A stretch of DNA of 64,000 bases from Portunus trituberculatus (GCF_017591435.1 NC_059272.1:7154550-7218549); one strand, 5' to 3'. Shown: positions 39,129 through 60,665, counted from the first letter of the stretch. Notes: a model not told the origin generated them from the letters alone. Numbers and translations are program-made.

Positions 39129-40060
39129 ATGTAAGATCGGGAGTAAAGAAGCAGGGTAGTCATATCACCTCTTCTCTTTATTGCATACATGGATTATATA
39201 ATGAGGTGTTATAGAAGAGAATATAGACAAATAGGAGAAGGGGATAATATGATCTATGCTGATGATATAGCTGTATGGAGTGATAACAGACAAGATCTGG
39301 AAAGAGCACTATTGAGATGAAATGAGGTACTGACAAATGCAGGTTTAATGATGAATACGGAAAAAACCGAAATCGTGACAGTCAGTAAGAAGGAAGAAGA
39401 CGTTGTGGTAGATATACAGGGAAGAACAGTGGAAAATGTCAAAGAAGTCAAATATCTTGGAAGTCTATTTTCATCAAAGGGAAACAGTAAACAAGAAATA
39501 ACTGAAAGAATAACAGAATATACTAAAACAACAGGAGCATTATACCCACTACTCAAAGATGTACATATACCTCTATCAGCCAAGAAAATCATATTTGAAA
39601 GTGTTCTGACTCCAACTTTGACGTATGGTTTCGAAACATGAACAACAGACAAGAAGGAGAGAAGCAGACTACAAGCAGCAGAGATGAGTGTTTTAAGACT
39701 AATCACAGGAAAGACGGGAAGAGACAAAGTCAGAAACAAAAAAATAAGAGAAGATGTTGGAGTTGTCACACTGCAGAGAAAAATAGACGCGACTTAGTTG
39801 AGGTGGTTAGGACATCTTGAACGGATGGAGGAGGGAAGAATTGCCAAAAGAAGATGGGAATGGATACCAAATGGTAACAGATCAAGGGGAAGACCTAGGA
39901 AAAGATGGAGAGATGCAGTAGAAGAAACATTGGATAGATATGACATGCCACAGATAGAAGAACTTAGAAGACAAGGAACTATTCAAGACAGAGGAGAATG
40001 GACGAGGAGGCTGGCCCCACTGACAGAATCATCTCTAACTGGGAGCCGAAGTAAGAAGTA
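39126..40060 (+). mobile_element. RTE-like LINE, RT C-terminal half and 3' end
   Basis: Plus strand, 5'-truncated. I read SPLLFIAYMDYI (39164 on), the catalytic MIYADDIAVWSDN at about 39250, then KTEIVTVSKKEE, VKEVKYLGSLFSSKG, VLTPTLTYGFET, LRLITGKTGRDKVRNK and the C-terminal RWLGHLERMEEGRIAKR with RGRPRKRWRDAVEE. Broken by stops (about 39318, 39640) and a frameshift near 39795. It ends in TAAGAAGTAAGTATATA and runs into an AT array. The RWxGHxxRM / RGRPRKRW tail is common to RTE-type and related LINEs; the clade is tentative. Confidence 0.82.
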
Positions 40061-40080
40061 AGTATATATATATTTATGCA

Positions 40081-40413
<333 letters not shown>

Positions 40414-40714
40414 GTGTTCCCTCGCTATTTCGCGGTTCAACTTGCGCGGCCTCACTGTTTCGCAGATTTTATATATAGATACGTTCTGCGGATTTTTCGC
40501 TGTATCACGGGGTCCGCGGCATCACTTAACGCGCCGAGACAAGATCGTATACGGAATGCCATTGGTTGACAGCTGAAAGCCAGCCAATCAGAGAATGCAG
40601 CCCTGTGTTCTGGGTGGTAATTGGCCAGTGGGACGCAGCATCCCGGTACTGTTACAATAGTTTTGTGTTTTTGTGAACATGTTTTTGTGATTTAGTTGCT
40701 TTAATTTAAGCCCT

Positions 40715-42466
40715 ATGATGCCACCTAAGCGTCCTACATCCTTTATGGCTTCTGGCGGCGAGCCTAAGGGCCAAAGGGAGATGTTTACGATAGCAGAAGT
40801 GAAACTTCTGGACATGTTGAAAGAAGGAAAAAGCTTCGTGGCCGTAGGCCGTCATTATGACATCAACGAATCTTCAGTTCGCTATATAAAGAAAGGAAAG
40901 GAGAAAATCCGAATGACAGTAACATTGAATTTCAACAGGACAGCGAAGAGGGTCATGACTCCCCATAATAAGGCAGTAGCGAGGATGCAAACCGTATTGT
41001 ATGTATGGATTACCGATTGCAGGAAAAAAACGTGTCCTTGGATACCAACATCATACAGACAGAGGCAAGAAAGCTGATGGGGCTTCCGACGATGAAGGCG
41101 ACGAAGACAACGAAGAAGCATCACAACCAGAACCATTCAGTGGATCTCCAAAAAGGAAAAAAAGATTCATTGCCAGCAAGGGCTGGTTTGATAAATTTCA
41201 GAAACGCTTTGGCCTAAGGAGAGTTACTCTGCATGGTGAAGCTGCCTCTGTAGATACAGTGGCTGCTAATGAGTATGTTACCAAAATGTTCACTGATATC
41301 ATCGAGGAAGGCAGCTATTTTCGAGAACAAGTGTTCACTATGGATGAGACAGGGTCATTCTGGAAGAGAATGCCGTCTCGTACTTTTGTCTTCAAAGAAG
41401 CTAAAACCTCTGGATTCAAAGCCTATCAAAGACCGTACCACCCTCATCATGTGCGGGAATGCTGCTGGGTTTATGTTAAAACCAGCACTTGTCTACAAGT
41501 CTAAGAACCCAAGGGCTTTGAAATACAAGAACAAGGCTCTGCTACCGGTACACTGGATGCACAACAAGAAGGCATGGATATCGAAGCCCCTGACGACTGA
41601 ATGGTTTCACCAGTGTTTCATTCCTAATCTCCAGGCCAAAGTATATTTTGCAAAAAAGGACCTTGAATATAAAGTCCTTTTGGTAATGGACAATGCAAGG
41701 GACCATGCAACCATTTTCCATTATGACGGCCTTCAGACTGAATTCTTGCCACCGAATACCATAACGTTGATTCAGCCAATGGATCAAGAGATAATTCTAT
41801 CATTTAAGGCCCTGTACACACGAAACACCCTTGAAAACCTGCTCGATGCCATGGACGCGGATGAGAACTTCTCAGTGAAGGAATACAGACGGAAATACAC
41901 CATTGCAACAAGCCTGTAGAACATCCACTTGGCACTGAAAGATATGAAGTCTGAGACCTTGAATGCCTGCTGGATGAAATTATGGCCCGATGTTGTTTCA
42001 CGACTATAAGGAATTCACTCCTGCAGAAATTCAAGACTCTGCCATAGACAAAGTTGTGAAGCTTCTTCACAACCTTGTGAATTCTTAGAGGTGAGGGTTT
42101 CACAGATATGATTTCTGATGATATCAATGAGCTCATTGACTGCCACTCGCAGCCCTTGACAGATGAAGACCTGATAGAGATGACGAAGTCTGCAAGCGAA
42201 GAGGAGGATGAGGCAGAGGAGCAAACTCAGGGTGACGTCGAAGAGGCTGGGCTTACGCTTGAGGGGCTTGCATGCTTATGCAACCATGCAAAAAAACTGC
42301 AAGGGATGTCACGAGACTGGGACGATGATATGGTTCGTTCAGTGCAGTTCTGCAGTTTGGTTGACGGGGCCATGAATGTTTATAAAAACATTCTTATGTC
42401 GAGAAAAATGGCGCAGCTAATCCCAATCACCATGTTCCTCTCTCGCAAACCGCAGCCTTTGGCCTA
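40715..42466 (+). pseudogene. Tigger transposase (CENP-B/DDE-1 type), frameshifted
   Basis: Starts MMPPKRPTSFMASGGEPK, then an N-terminal helix-turn-helix (FTIAEVKLLDMLKEGKSF, SSVRYIKKGKEKIR). Past a frameshift near 41000-41090 come an acidic insert, GWFDKFQKRFGLRRV (second DNA-binding part) and the first catalytic block TMDETGSFWK (about 41340). After another shift near 41440 come MCGNAAGFMLKPALVYKSKN, the second catalytic block VMDNARDH (about 41687) and IQPMDQEI (about 41772) with the third Asp. In-frame stops at 41920 and about 42007; a final frame 42108-42466. All three acidic positions survive, but in different frames, so the enzyme is dead. Confidence 0.9.

Positions 42467-44396
<1,930 letters not shown>

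Positions 44397-44444
<48 letters not shown>
44397..44444. repeat. (GA)n microsatellite
   Basis: About 48 bp of GA repeats. Confidence 0.97.
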
Positions 44445-44447
<3 letters not shown>

Positions 44448-44800
44448 CAAACAAAAAATGATAAATGGAAAACAGGTTATTTCTCATGGATATAATGTAG
44501 CTGTAATCTTACTTGCATAGTTAGTCTGGACATGAACATTACGTGTTTTGCTGAATTCATTAGGGAGCAGATTTATGCATTTTTGTAGTTTAAATGCGTC
44601 CTTACTTAATTAGTTCATTGAGTTTTACTAGTATAGATCTTGTTTTAGAGGCGTTACCTTGGTCATACTTGATGCCTAAAGAATGTGATGTTGTGAAATG
44701 GAGAAAATGTTCACAATTTTTTTAGATGCTCAATATTAATGAAATAGCCCAGCTACCAAAAAGGCTACTCAGCAAAAGCAATACATACCAGTTCAGCCAC

Positions 44801-44802
<2 letters not shown>
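44445..44802. other. unassigned AT-rich sequence
   Basis: No recognised gene or repeat. Confidence 0.5.

Positions 44803-44859
<57 letters not shown>
44803..44859. repeat. (AT)n microsatellite
   Basis: About 57 bp of AT repeats. Confidence 0.97.
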
Positions 44860-44861
<2 letters not shown>

Positions 44862-44933
44862 AAATCTGTTTGACACATGTATGTCTCCAACATCTTGAAG
44901 GAAGAAATTATTGATATAATGACATTTCAAGAA

Positions 44934-45721
<788 letters not shown>

Positions 45722-45781
<60 letters not shown>
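45722..45781. repeat. (GA)n microsatellite
   Basis: About 60 bp of GA repeats lying between the two arms of the inverted repeat. Confidence 0.97.
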
Positions 45782-45785
<4 letters not shown>

Positions 45786-46717
45786 AATACAATGTTTGGT
45801 TTTCTCATGCATCATAGTTTCATGCAGAATGCTTAAGTTTACAGGATTGAAAGATGCATTGTTAATGGTGAAAAATGCATATATCAACTCGGTACTAGCT
45901 ACTGAAATGAACAAGCTGAACTAGATATTGTTACTCACTATGACTTTCACTGTGATCATAGAGTTCAAGTAAGGTTTTCAACTGCTTTTTCCTTGAGAAT
46001 GGCACGCAGTTATTGGGAACCTAAATATCTCCAAACCTTGCAAAATTGCTACTCATGGATCTGGTTCATCTGCTTGCAGTTCTAATCTCGAGAACTCCAT
46101 TATTATCTGAAAGACATAAACATCAAGTATAAAAGGTTGCAGAAATGAACACCCGCAGTCAGCAGTGGCTCCACTTAGTTCTGGATGCTCATCTCATGTC
46201 ACATAGGCTTGAGCCTGAGGTGCAACATGGTGGTGCTTAAATCAAATATAAATCACAATGAAAATATAAAAAGCTACATACATTATAGCCCTACAAATAA
46301 AGTTGACTACTGATAACAGTAGTATATACACTTACGCCATCAAATGTTTGAATCCACGGGTTCATGATTTCTGCCATAGAAATGTTCCCACTGATTTTTT
46401 CTTTTTTTTTCTTTTTGCTTTCTCAGGGAGTGTCAACTGCATGAGTTCAGCCTGAGGAAAATCAGATCCCATTCTGCAACTAGGAAATGAATACTATTTA
46501 ATAGTCCCCTCTGATATAATCTTACACATTTTTATAATGCACCATCAGTTCTGCCTTTTTCATAAAGGCCTGTCTATAAATCAGTTAGACACTACACTGT
46601 TCTGTGTACCTACATTCAGCTTGCAAATATGAGAAAGACATGAAAATAAACCAATCCATCCTTCTGTCATCTGACAATCTCTTCAGGGACCATGCACATA
46701 TTTTTTTGGGGGGAAAC

Positions 46718-46719
<2 letters not shown>
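45782..46719. other. unassigned sequence
   Basis: AT-rich. Apart from the right arm of the inverted repeat I see no gene or element. Confidence 0.5.
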
Positions 46720-47077
<358 letters not shown>

Positions 47078-47271
47078 CATACCTCACACTGGGTCAGATA
47101 ATATTGAATATAAGTTAGGTTAGTTTAGGTTAGCTGTTTAATATTTACAAGTTTTTTCTTATAGGTAAATTTTCATATTGTTCATTGTCACAGTTCATGT
47201 AAAAAATATTTCTTCTGAGATTTAGGTGTGTTTTGGATTAATTTGATAACCGTTTCCATCACAAATCAATA

Positions 47272-47273
<2 letters not shown>

Positions 47274-47329
<56 letters not shown>
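47274..47329. repeat. (CT)n microsatellite, left of the small inverted-repeat element
   Basis: About 56 bp of CT ending at the terminal repeat of the 47330 element. Confidence 0.97.
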
Positions 47330-47331
<2 letters not shown>

Positions 47332-47794
47332 GGGTGACCAGACGTTCCCGGTTTCCGGGTACAGTCCCCGATTTCAGTGAGCTGTCCCCGGCTACTGCTG
47401 TCCCCGGAAATGTTCCCGGTTTTCTGTAACTGAAAGATCACTTGATGCGTTAAAAAACTACTCCTTTTGATTATGATAAATATGTCCTTTTATCATTACT
47501 CTTTTAGAATGTCAAGAATAAGGAGAAGGCCTTAGTTTCCGTGAAGACGGTGAAGTGTATGGCGGACACATTTTAACAGCTAATGGGTGTTCATGATCTC
47601 AGATATTTCATCAGGTAGAGATTTTTTTTTTCTTTGCAACTTGGGAAAATAAGGCGAGAGAAACTTTTGATTGCTGGTTTAGAAATGGTACGGATTGTGT
47701 CCCCGTTTTAGTTTTTCCAGTGCAAAAACACTACATGTTTTTACCTCCCTGAACTGAAAATGTCCCCGGAATTTGTCTCAGAAATCTGGTCACC

Positions 47795-47797
<3 letters not shown>
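47330..47797. mobile_element. 468-bp MITE-like element with 13-bp terminal inverted repeats
   Basis: Ends TAGGGTGACCAGA and TCTGGTCACCCTA are exact inverted repeats. The inside is rich in TCCCCGG / TTCCCGG words on the left side, and GTCCCCG recurs at the right. No reading frame encodes a transposase. CT arrays touch both ends. The outer TA may be a target duplication. The GGGTGACCAGA end type is widespread in animal DNA transposons; I do not assign a superfamily. Confidence 0.8.

Positions 47798-47860
<63 letters not shown>
47798..47860. repeat. (CT)n microsatellite, right of the small inverted-repeat element
   Basis: About 62 bp of CT directly after the terminal repeat. Confidence 0.97.
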
Positions 47861-50249
<2,389 letters not shown>

Positions 50250-50250
50250 G

Positions 50251-52310
<2,060 letters not shown>

Positions 52311-52330
52311 ATACACACATACACACACAC

Positions 52331-52608
52331 CGCGTAGTGTAGTTGTTAGCAGCCTCGACTCACAATCGAGAGGGCCGGGTTCGAATCCCGGTAAGCGGCG
52401 AGGCAGATGGGAAGTCTCTTAATGTGTGGCCCCTGTTCACCTAGCAGTAAATAGGCACGGGGTGTAACTCGAGGGATTGTGGCCTCGCTTTCCCGGTGTG
52501 TGGAGTGTGTTATGTGGTCTCAGTCCTACCCGAAGATCGGTCTATGAGCTCTGAGCTCGCTCCGTAATGGGGAAGACTGGCTGGGTGACCAGCAGACGAC
52601 AGAGATGA
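52331..52608 (+). mobile_element. tRNA-derived SINE, type B, copy B5
   Basis: Plus strand. Head CGCGTAGTGTAGTTGTTAGC with B box GGGTTCGAATCCC; body and CA tail as in other type B copies. It begins in the CA run that follows the CR1-like 3' end. Confidence 0.92.
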
Positions 52609-52622
52609 ATCACACACATACA

Positions 52623-52677
<55 letters not shown>
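52609..52677. repeat. (CA)n tail of SINE B5
   Basis: About 69 bp of CA with a few CATA units, leading to SINE B6. Confidence 0.95.
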
Positions 52678-52679
<2 letters not shown>

Positions 52680-52920
52680 TGTAGTGTGTGGTTAGCACAC
52701 TTGGCTCACAACCAAGAAGGACAGGTTTGGAGTCCCGGGCGCGGTATGGCAAATGGGCGAGCCTCTTAATGTGTAACCCCTGTTCACCTAGCAACAATTA
52801 GGTACGGGATGTAATTCGAGGGATTGTGTGGTCTCAGTCCTATTCGAAGATCGGTCTATCAGCTTTGAACTCGCTCCGTAATTGGTAAGGCTGGCCGGGT
52901 GACCAGCAGGTGACCGTGAA
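52678..52920 (+). mobile_element. tRNA-derived SINE, type B, copy B6
   Basis: Plus strand, more diverged head (GTAGTGTGTGGTTAGCACAC, B box AGGTTTGGAGTCCC). The body lacks the GGCCTCGCTTTCCCGGTGTG block seen in the others. Confidence 0.87.
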
Positions 52921-52928
52921 GCATGAAT

Positions 52929-52929
<1 letters not shown>

Positions 52930-53021
<92 letters not shown>
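52930..53021. repeat. compound (CA)n-(GA)n microsatellite
   Basis: CA to 52978, then GA to 53021, downstream of SINE B6. Confidence 0.97.
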
Positions 53022-53025
<4 letters not shown>

Positions 53026-53208
53026 ACAACTCATAAACAAAATAGATAAATGAAAAAATAAACATATGGATAAATACATCATTGAATGAGTTAATAACAA
53101 ATACTCAAAATGCACATGAATGAATAACAAATGAATAAGTAAATAAAAACACAGGTTATTGCCAAAGATAAATAAATAAAAAAAGAAACACAAGCAAGAT
53201 TACCTAAC

Positions 53209-53211
<3 letters not shown>

Positions 53212-53293
<82 letters not shown>

Positions 53294-53312
53294 CAACAAC
53301 AACAACAACAAC
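53212..53312. repeat. compound (CA)n-(CAA)n microsatellite
   Basis: CA for about 80 bp, then CAA trinucleotides. Confidence 0.97.
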
Positions 53313-53422
53313 ATCTGTCACAGAGAACATAATCATATTTGCGGGATTCCCTTTAATCAGTTTTTATTCCCTTTTTGGTCTACAACTCTTTAATCTATAT
53401 CCGGTACGGAGACAGACAGACT

Positions 53423-53529
<107 letters not shown>

Positions 53530-53559
53530 GTTAGTAGATGAATGAATTTGAGGTAAAAG

Positions 53560-54125
53560 AACGAAAAAAAAAAAAGAATTACAGAAAGAGAGAAAAAAAG
53601 AAAGAAAGAAAGAAGGATAGAAAGAAAGAAAGATAAGAATAAGTCATACGCAGGTAATATATGTTTCTGTATCTGTTTGTGCAATTTATTTGTCTTTTTT
53701 GTTTTGCGCCCAAAGTTGTGTAAATAAAGGAAACAATACCACAAGGTAAACGAGATGACGTGAGAAGGTGCTGGTGGAGGAGGAGGAGGAGGAGGAGGAG
53801 GAGCAAGAGGAGGAGGAGGAGGAGGAGGGGAAGGAGGAGGAAAAGGGAAGGAAAAGGAGGAGGAAGAGAAGCAGGAGGAGGAGAGGGAGAAGGAGGAGAA
53901 GGACGAGGACGAGGACAAGGAGGAGGATGAGAATGAGGAGGAGGAGGAAGAAAAGGAGGAAGAGGCAGAGAAGCAGAAATGACACATAAGTAGAAGAAGG
54001 AAGAGGAAGTGGAGAATGACAGGCAAGGTGGTTGAAGAGGAGAAGGAAGACGAGTAGAGAGGAAGAGGATCAACAAACAACAATGGCAATAGAACCGAGA
54101 CTGATTGAAGAGAAAAAAAAAAAGG
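53560..54125. other. polypurine tract with (GGA)n
   Basis: Plus strand dominated by A and G: AAAG words, then GGA/GAA trinucleotides (53776-53980). The Ser/Pro/Leu-rich minus frames (up to 256 codons) and the Glu/Arg-rich plus frame are compositional. Confidence 0.85.
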
Positions 54126-54523
54126 AATACTCAATGTTTATGCCTGAGGTCGATGGCTCCTGCTAACACACAGGGATGATATCAGTGCAGGTGGCTTCCG
54201 TGGGTGTGTGTGGGCGGATGGGCGTGCGTACTTCAATCCCACTCTTGCATCCTCACAATACACGTAACAACAACTCCGGTGGGTGAGTTAATCGAGATGC
54301 AGGGATGCGTAATGCAAAACACAGGAGTGAGAGATGAGTGACGTGCTGGATGTGAGGAAAATACGGTGTTGCGATGCGGTGAGTAATTCAGTATGAGTGA
54401 TTTGACGTGAGTGTAAATCAAGAGGTGAATAATGGAGTACTAATGACTGGTTCTGAAATTATTTTTTTCTTGTACAATTTATTTTTCAATCTATGTATCA
54501 AATTATTTTTTTCTTCCTTTTTT
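54126..54523. other. unassigned sequence
   Basis: No gene or repeat recognised; includes short T runs at 54460-54530. Confidence 0.45.
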
Positions 54524-54715
54524 TTTTTATGAGAGAGGAGCACTGTTCTAAGGCTACGGAAACTTAGAAATAAAATACTAAAGTGAAAGTCTCTAAAAGA
54601 AACATCCAAAAAGATTACCCAAAAACTGAAGAATTTTTAAATCTTTCTCTAGAAAGAATTCAAGTCATAAGGTTAAGGAAAAATACAAAAGTAAGTTGGG
54701 AGTTCCAAAGTGTGA
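54524..54715 (-). mobile_element. family J LINE 3' UTR fragment (J6), old
   Basis: T run, then ATGAGAGAGGAGCAC and, further right, CTCTAGAAAGAATTCAAGTC and GGGAGTTCCAAAGTG. These are in the order and spacing of the J 3' UTR at 1.3 and 18.2 kb but strongly diverged. Confidence 0.65.
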
Positions 54716-55230
54716 AGTTAACGGTGTGTAAGAGCGTGAGAAGCAGAAAATAAGGGAGAGAAATAAAAAGTAAAAAAAAAAAAGAAGAGGGGTGTGTAAT
54801 ATTTATAGACGGTTTATAGGACAATATTATCTAATTGTTACAATAGTGCGCTAAGATGTGACAAAGGTAATGGAAAATACGGTGAAGTCTAGTGTTACAT
54901 GCATGGACATTGTTGGGGCATCCATGGGTGAGTGGGTAAAATGCTACAAAATAACTATGCATATTTTGAAAGTCAACAGGATATTGTGGTGATAGTGATG
55001 TGATAGAGAGGGAAATAGGAAGAGAAGAAGGAGGAGGAGGAGGAGGAGGAGGAGGAGAGCAATATCCACAAAAATTATTTTATGACATATGATGATGGTA
55101 CTAAATTGATAACGACAACGAAGACGACAACGAAGACGACGACGATGACGACGACGATGATGATGATGATGATGACGATAATTTCTCACTCCGCAGATGC
55201 AGTAAAGCGGCTCATCTTTTCATCCCCCCA
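54716..55230. other. unassigned region upstream of the ADAMTS-like gene
   Basis: Contains a GGA run (55026-55060) and GACGA/GATGAT repeats (55110-55180). A 5' UTR exon may lie here or further upstream. TCATCCCCCCAG at 55219-55230 looks like a 3' splice site directly before the start codon region. Confidence 0.45.
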
Positions 55231-55236
55231 GCCACC

Positions 55237-55311
55237 ATGGCCCGCCACTCCTCAGCCGCCCACACCCAGCCACTCCTAATGCTGCTACTGTTGTTTTTGT
55301 GGCCACTGACG
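55237..55311 (+). CDS. ADAMTS-like metalloprotease, exon 1: signal peptide (candidate)
   Basis: ATG in good context (GCCACCATGG) starts a 25-codon segment: a short polar N-terminus (MARHSSAAHTQP), then a strongly hydrophobic run LLMLLLLFLWPL, as in a secretory signal peptide. It ends ACG before the donor GTGAGG, in phase 0. A CCCCCCAG acceptor six bases before the ATG suggests the exon begins at 55231 with an upstream 5' UTR exon. It lies 4 kb upstream of the next candidate exon on the same strand, and the phase fits. Role: directs the protease precursor to the secretory pathway. Linkage to the downstream exons is inferred from phase, strand and order. Confidence 0.65.
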
Positions 55312-55326
55312 GTGAGGCTGATAATG

Positions 55327-55330
<4 letters not shown>

Positions 55331-55382
<52 letters not shown>
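55331..55382. repeat. (CT)n microsatellite in intron 1
   Basis: About 52 bp of CT, starting 20 bp after the exon 1 donor. Confidence 0.97.
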
Positions 55383-56123
<741 letters not shown>

Positions 56124-56204
56124 CAGCAGCCTCTGACGTGATACTAATGATGTCATTTGACCAAGAAAAGCAAAATAGTAAAAAAGTTAACCCAGAAAGA
56201 TCCT

Positions 56205-56209
<5 letters not shown>

Positions 56210-56254
<45 letters not shown>
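56210..56254. repeat. (CT)n microsatellite
   Basis: About 45 bp of CT. Confidence 0.96.
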
Positions 56255-57946
<1,692 letters not shown>

Positions 57947-58144
57947 TCTCTCTCCCTCTCCCCGGAAGAGTACCGTTTCTTCCTTGTATGATAAAAGGGC
58001 GGGGCTGGACAGTGTTTGTTAGCCTGTTTGTCTGTTTCTTTGTTGTTTTGTTGATGTCGCAGTTTTTGTTGTGTTGTTGTTGCTGCTGCTATAGACTGAG
58101 GATGTATGTGCGTGTGGGAACGGTGAGGGGGTGGGTGGGTATGT

Positions 58145-58146
<2 letters not shown>

Positions 58147-58185
<39 letters not shown>

Positions 58186-58304
58186 ACTTTCTTCTTTTTC
58201 TCTCACTCTCTCCTCTTAAGGGCGTCCCGCTACTGCAGGCGTCACGGGCGTGTGGGCGTGAAGGACCAGCAGTGCGAAGCAGCCCACGCCCCACTACTAA
58301 TTGC

Positions 58305-58358
<54 letters not shown>
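58147..58358. repeat. two (CT)n arrays with ~125 bp between
   Basis: CT at 58147-58182 and 58307-58358. The sequence between is GC-richer (GGCGTCCCGCTACTGC...) but has no donor-acceptor pair that I can defend as an exon. Confidence 0.85.
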
Positions 58359-58361
<3 letters not shown>

Positions 58362-58592
58362 ACCAAGTTCTTGCTAACTCACTTTTCTCTCTCTTTTCCT
58401 CTCCTTCTCCACCTCATTCCCTTTGTCTGTCTCTCCCTCGTCTCGTTTCTTCACCTTTACCGTTTCCTCGTGTTTTATTCCTTTTCTTGTACATGTTTGC
58501 ATCATCCCTCGCTTCTTTTTGTTTGGTGTCTGTTTCTCCTTTCCTCTTGCTTTTCGTTTTTTTTATCGTTTTGTTTCTCTCTTCCCTCTCTC

Positions 58593-58657
<65 letters not shown>

Positions 58658-58723
58658 TCTCTCTCTGCCTTCTAAAAAAAGTTATTTCCATTAGCGGATT
58701 AGCGGCAAAACCAATACCTATAT

Positions 58724-58787
<64 letters not shown>
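58593..58787. repeat. (CT)n then (GA)n arrays
   Basis: CT at 58593-58668, about 55 bp of spacer, then GA at 58726-58787: opposite-strand versions of one dinucleotide that could pair as a hairpin. Confidence 0.93.
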
Positions 58788-58789
<2 letters not shown>

Positions 58790-58848
58790 GTAATAAAGTA
58801 ACGTATAAATTAGAGTGAATCAACTAATAATAATTTATGGCCTGTAGT

Positions 58849-58980
58849 GATTGTGGTGGTAATAATAATGGTGATAGTGGAGGTGGTGGTTGGTGGTGGT
58901 GGTGGTAGTGGTGATTGTGGTGGTGGTGGTGGTGGTTGTTATGGTGGTCTTGGTGGTGGTGGTGGTGGTGGTGGTGGTGT
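58849..58980. repeat. (GGT)n imperfect trinucleotide array
   Basis: GGTGGT units with TAG/TAT/TGT variants. Confidence 0.93.
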
Positions 58981-59025
58981 CTTGAAGTAGGTAGGGAAAA
59001 GAAAATTGTTAATGGAGCATGATTT

Positions 59026-59027
<2 letters not shown>

Positions 59028-59096
<69 letters not shown>
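59028..59096. repeat. (GA)n microsatellite
   Basis: About 69 bp of GA. Confidence 0.97.
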
Positions 59097-59097
<1 letters not shown>

Positions 59098-59236
59098 AAC
59101 AGTAACAATAATAACCTCAACGTACGTAACAACTCAGGTAAGTTCCACAAATTACATGTCACACCTGGTGGCTTTTTCCATCAAGAATAGCGTTATTTAC
59201 TACATCAGCTGTCTTCGAACCAACTAACGGCATTAT

Positions 59237-59353
<117 letters not shown>

Positions 59354-59416
59354 GGTGCTACCACACGGGAGTTGACGGCAGAGGAGCTGCGTGTAGTCTT
59401 CAAGGGAGAGAGACAG
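59354..59416 (+). CDS. ADAMTS-like metalloprotease, exon 2 (candidate)
   Basis: A 63-bp segment between an acceptor (CT array then CAG) and a consensus donor (CAG|GTAAGA). In phase 0, continuing exon 1, it reads GATTRELTAEELRVVFKGER plus Q. A LTxEEL...VF block shortly before VPxY is what I expect near the N-terminus of arthropod ADAMTS propeptides. Oddity: the donor leaves phase 0, whereas exon 3 needs phase 1. So either an exon of 3n+1 bases is hidden in the 735 bp between them, another donor is used, or one base is wrong in the assembly. Confidence 0.6.
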
Positions 59417-59535
59417 GTAAGAGATGCACAGGTGAGCGAGAAGAGATGTATGGAAGGAAAGAAGAGAGAATGAGGTAAAAAAAAAAGTTCGAAGAAAGAG
59501 ATACAGGAAGTGAGAAAGAAGAAAGGAAACACAAA

Positions 59536-59538
<3 letters not shown>

Positions 59539-59617
<79 letters not shown>
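59539..59617. repeat. (GA)n microsatellite in intron 2
   Basis: About 79 bp of GA. Confidence 0.97.
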
Positions 59618-59619
<2 letters not shown>

Positions 59620-60151
59620 TGTAAAACAATGAAAGTATGTGTAACACTTTCACAACACAAAACAAGCGCTGTCTCATTCATTATTCAGCATTCACTTAAC
59701 ACTATGATGTAATACTAAACCTTGTCCTTACACGATGATTAAAACAAAGATAAATAAAAAAAAGGAAGACACATGTACTTTCTCATAGTGGGTATACATA
59801 CATACATACATACATACATACATACATTCACCACTGTCTGCTGTAAATATTGTATGAATTTGCATGTATGAATGTTCACCAACTCTCTAAACATACGCAT
59901 ATGATTGATTGATATATATCATCTAGTTATTATCGTAAATTTTTTTTTATTTACTTTGTATGACCCTGTCAAAATGGAGAAAGAAAGAAATAAAATAAGC
60001 AAATCAAATATAGAAAACACATAAAATAAAACGAAACATAAAAAAAATGATAATGTAAAACAAGAAAATACGCCTTTTTTATTTTATATTTTTCTTCCTT
60101 TTCTCTTTCTTCACCCCCCCCCCTCTCTCTCTCTCATTTGCTCCTGTACAG
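59618..60151. other. intron 2 remainder, with CATA tetranucleotides and exon 3 acceptor tract
   Basis: CATA repeats at 59798-59826. The C/T tract 60110-60136 plus TGTACAG at 60145-60151 is a strong acceptor for exon 3. Confidence 0.65.
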
Positions 60152-60320
60152 TGCCTGTCTACAGTCTTGTGGAACCTCACTTGGAGTTTCCGGGCGGACA
60201 GGAAAGGAACAAGAGGTCAAGCGTGAGAAAACGGGACATTAGAATCACTGAGGTCCCAGAGCAGATTGACTCACAGCCCTTACTGAGACTTCAAGCTCTG
60301 GGGAAGACGTTCAATTTCAA
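60152..60320 (+). CDS. ADAMTS-like metalloprotease, exon 3 (propeptide, N-terminal part)
   Basis: 169 bp between TGTACAG and the donor GTAAGT. Reading in entry phase 1 it gives PVYSLVEPHLEFPGGQERN, a basic stretch KRSSVRKRD, then ITEVPEQIDSQPLLRLQALG and KTFNFK. This matches the start of an M12B (reprolysin/ADAMTS) propeptide, where VPxYxxVxP is followed by LxLxAxGKxFxF. The KR/RKR stretch could be a convertase site. It exits in phase 2, compatible with exon 4. Other frames contain stops. Confidence 0.85.
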
Positions 60321-60497
60321 GTAAGTTTGGAAAATACACGTTTAAATTTCCATTTCCTTCATCCCTATCATTTTTTTTTCTTTATTTTCCTTTTCTTGTT
60401 TTCGTGTTCTTGGTCTTGTATTTGATCTTCTTTTCTTGCTTCACTATTCATCTTTTAATTTCTTTTTTCCCCTCTTTTACTCAATTTCATCTTCATC

Positions 60498-60542
60498 TCC
60501 TCCTCCTCCTCCTCCTCCTCCTCCTCCTCCTCCTCCTCCTCC
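60498..60542. repeat. (CTC)n microsatellite in intron 3
   Basis: About 45 bp of CTC repeats. The short Pro/Ser frame is an artefact. Confidence 0.95.
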
Positions 60543-60665
60543 CTCGTCTTCTTCCGCCACCTTAACTTTTATCGTATTCGTCTGTCTACCTGCATGTCTG
60601 TCCCTGTCTGTTTACCATCAACCGCTCTCTCTGGAATAATTTACACCTTCCTGTCGCTTCCATAG

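Noticed and set aside
39254..39769. 171-codon minus-strand frame
   Set aside because: It is the shadow of the RTE-like reverse transcriptase on the plus strand.
58183..58306. Extra ADAMTS-like exon between two CT arrays (CTCTTAAG acceptor-like)
   Set aside because: No donor in a suitable position and no propeptide-like sequence in any frame.
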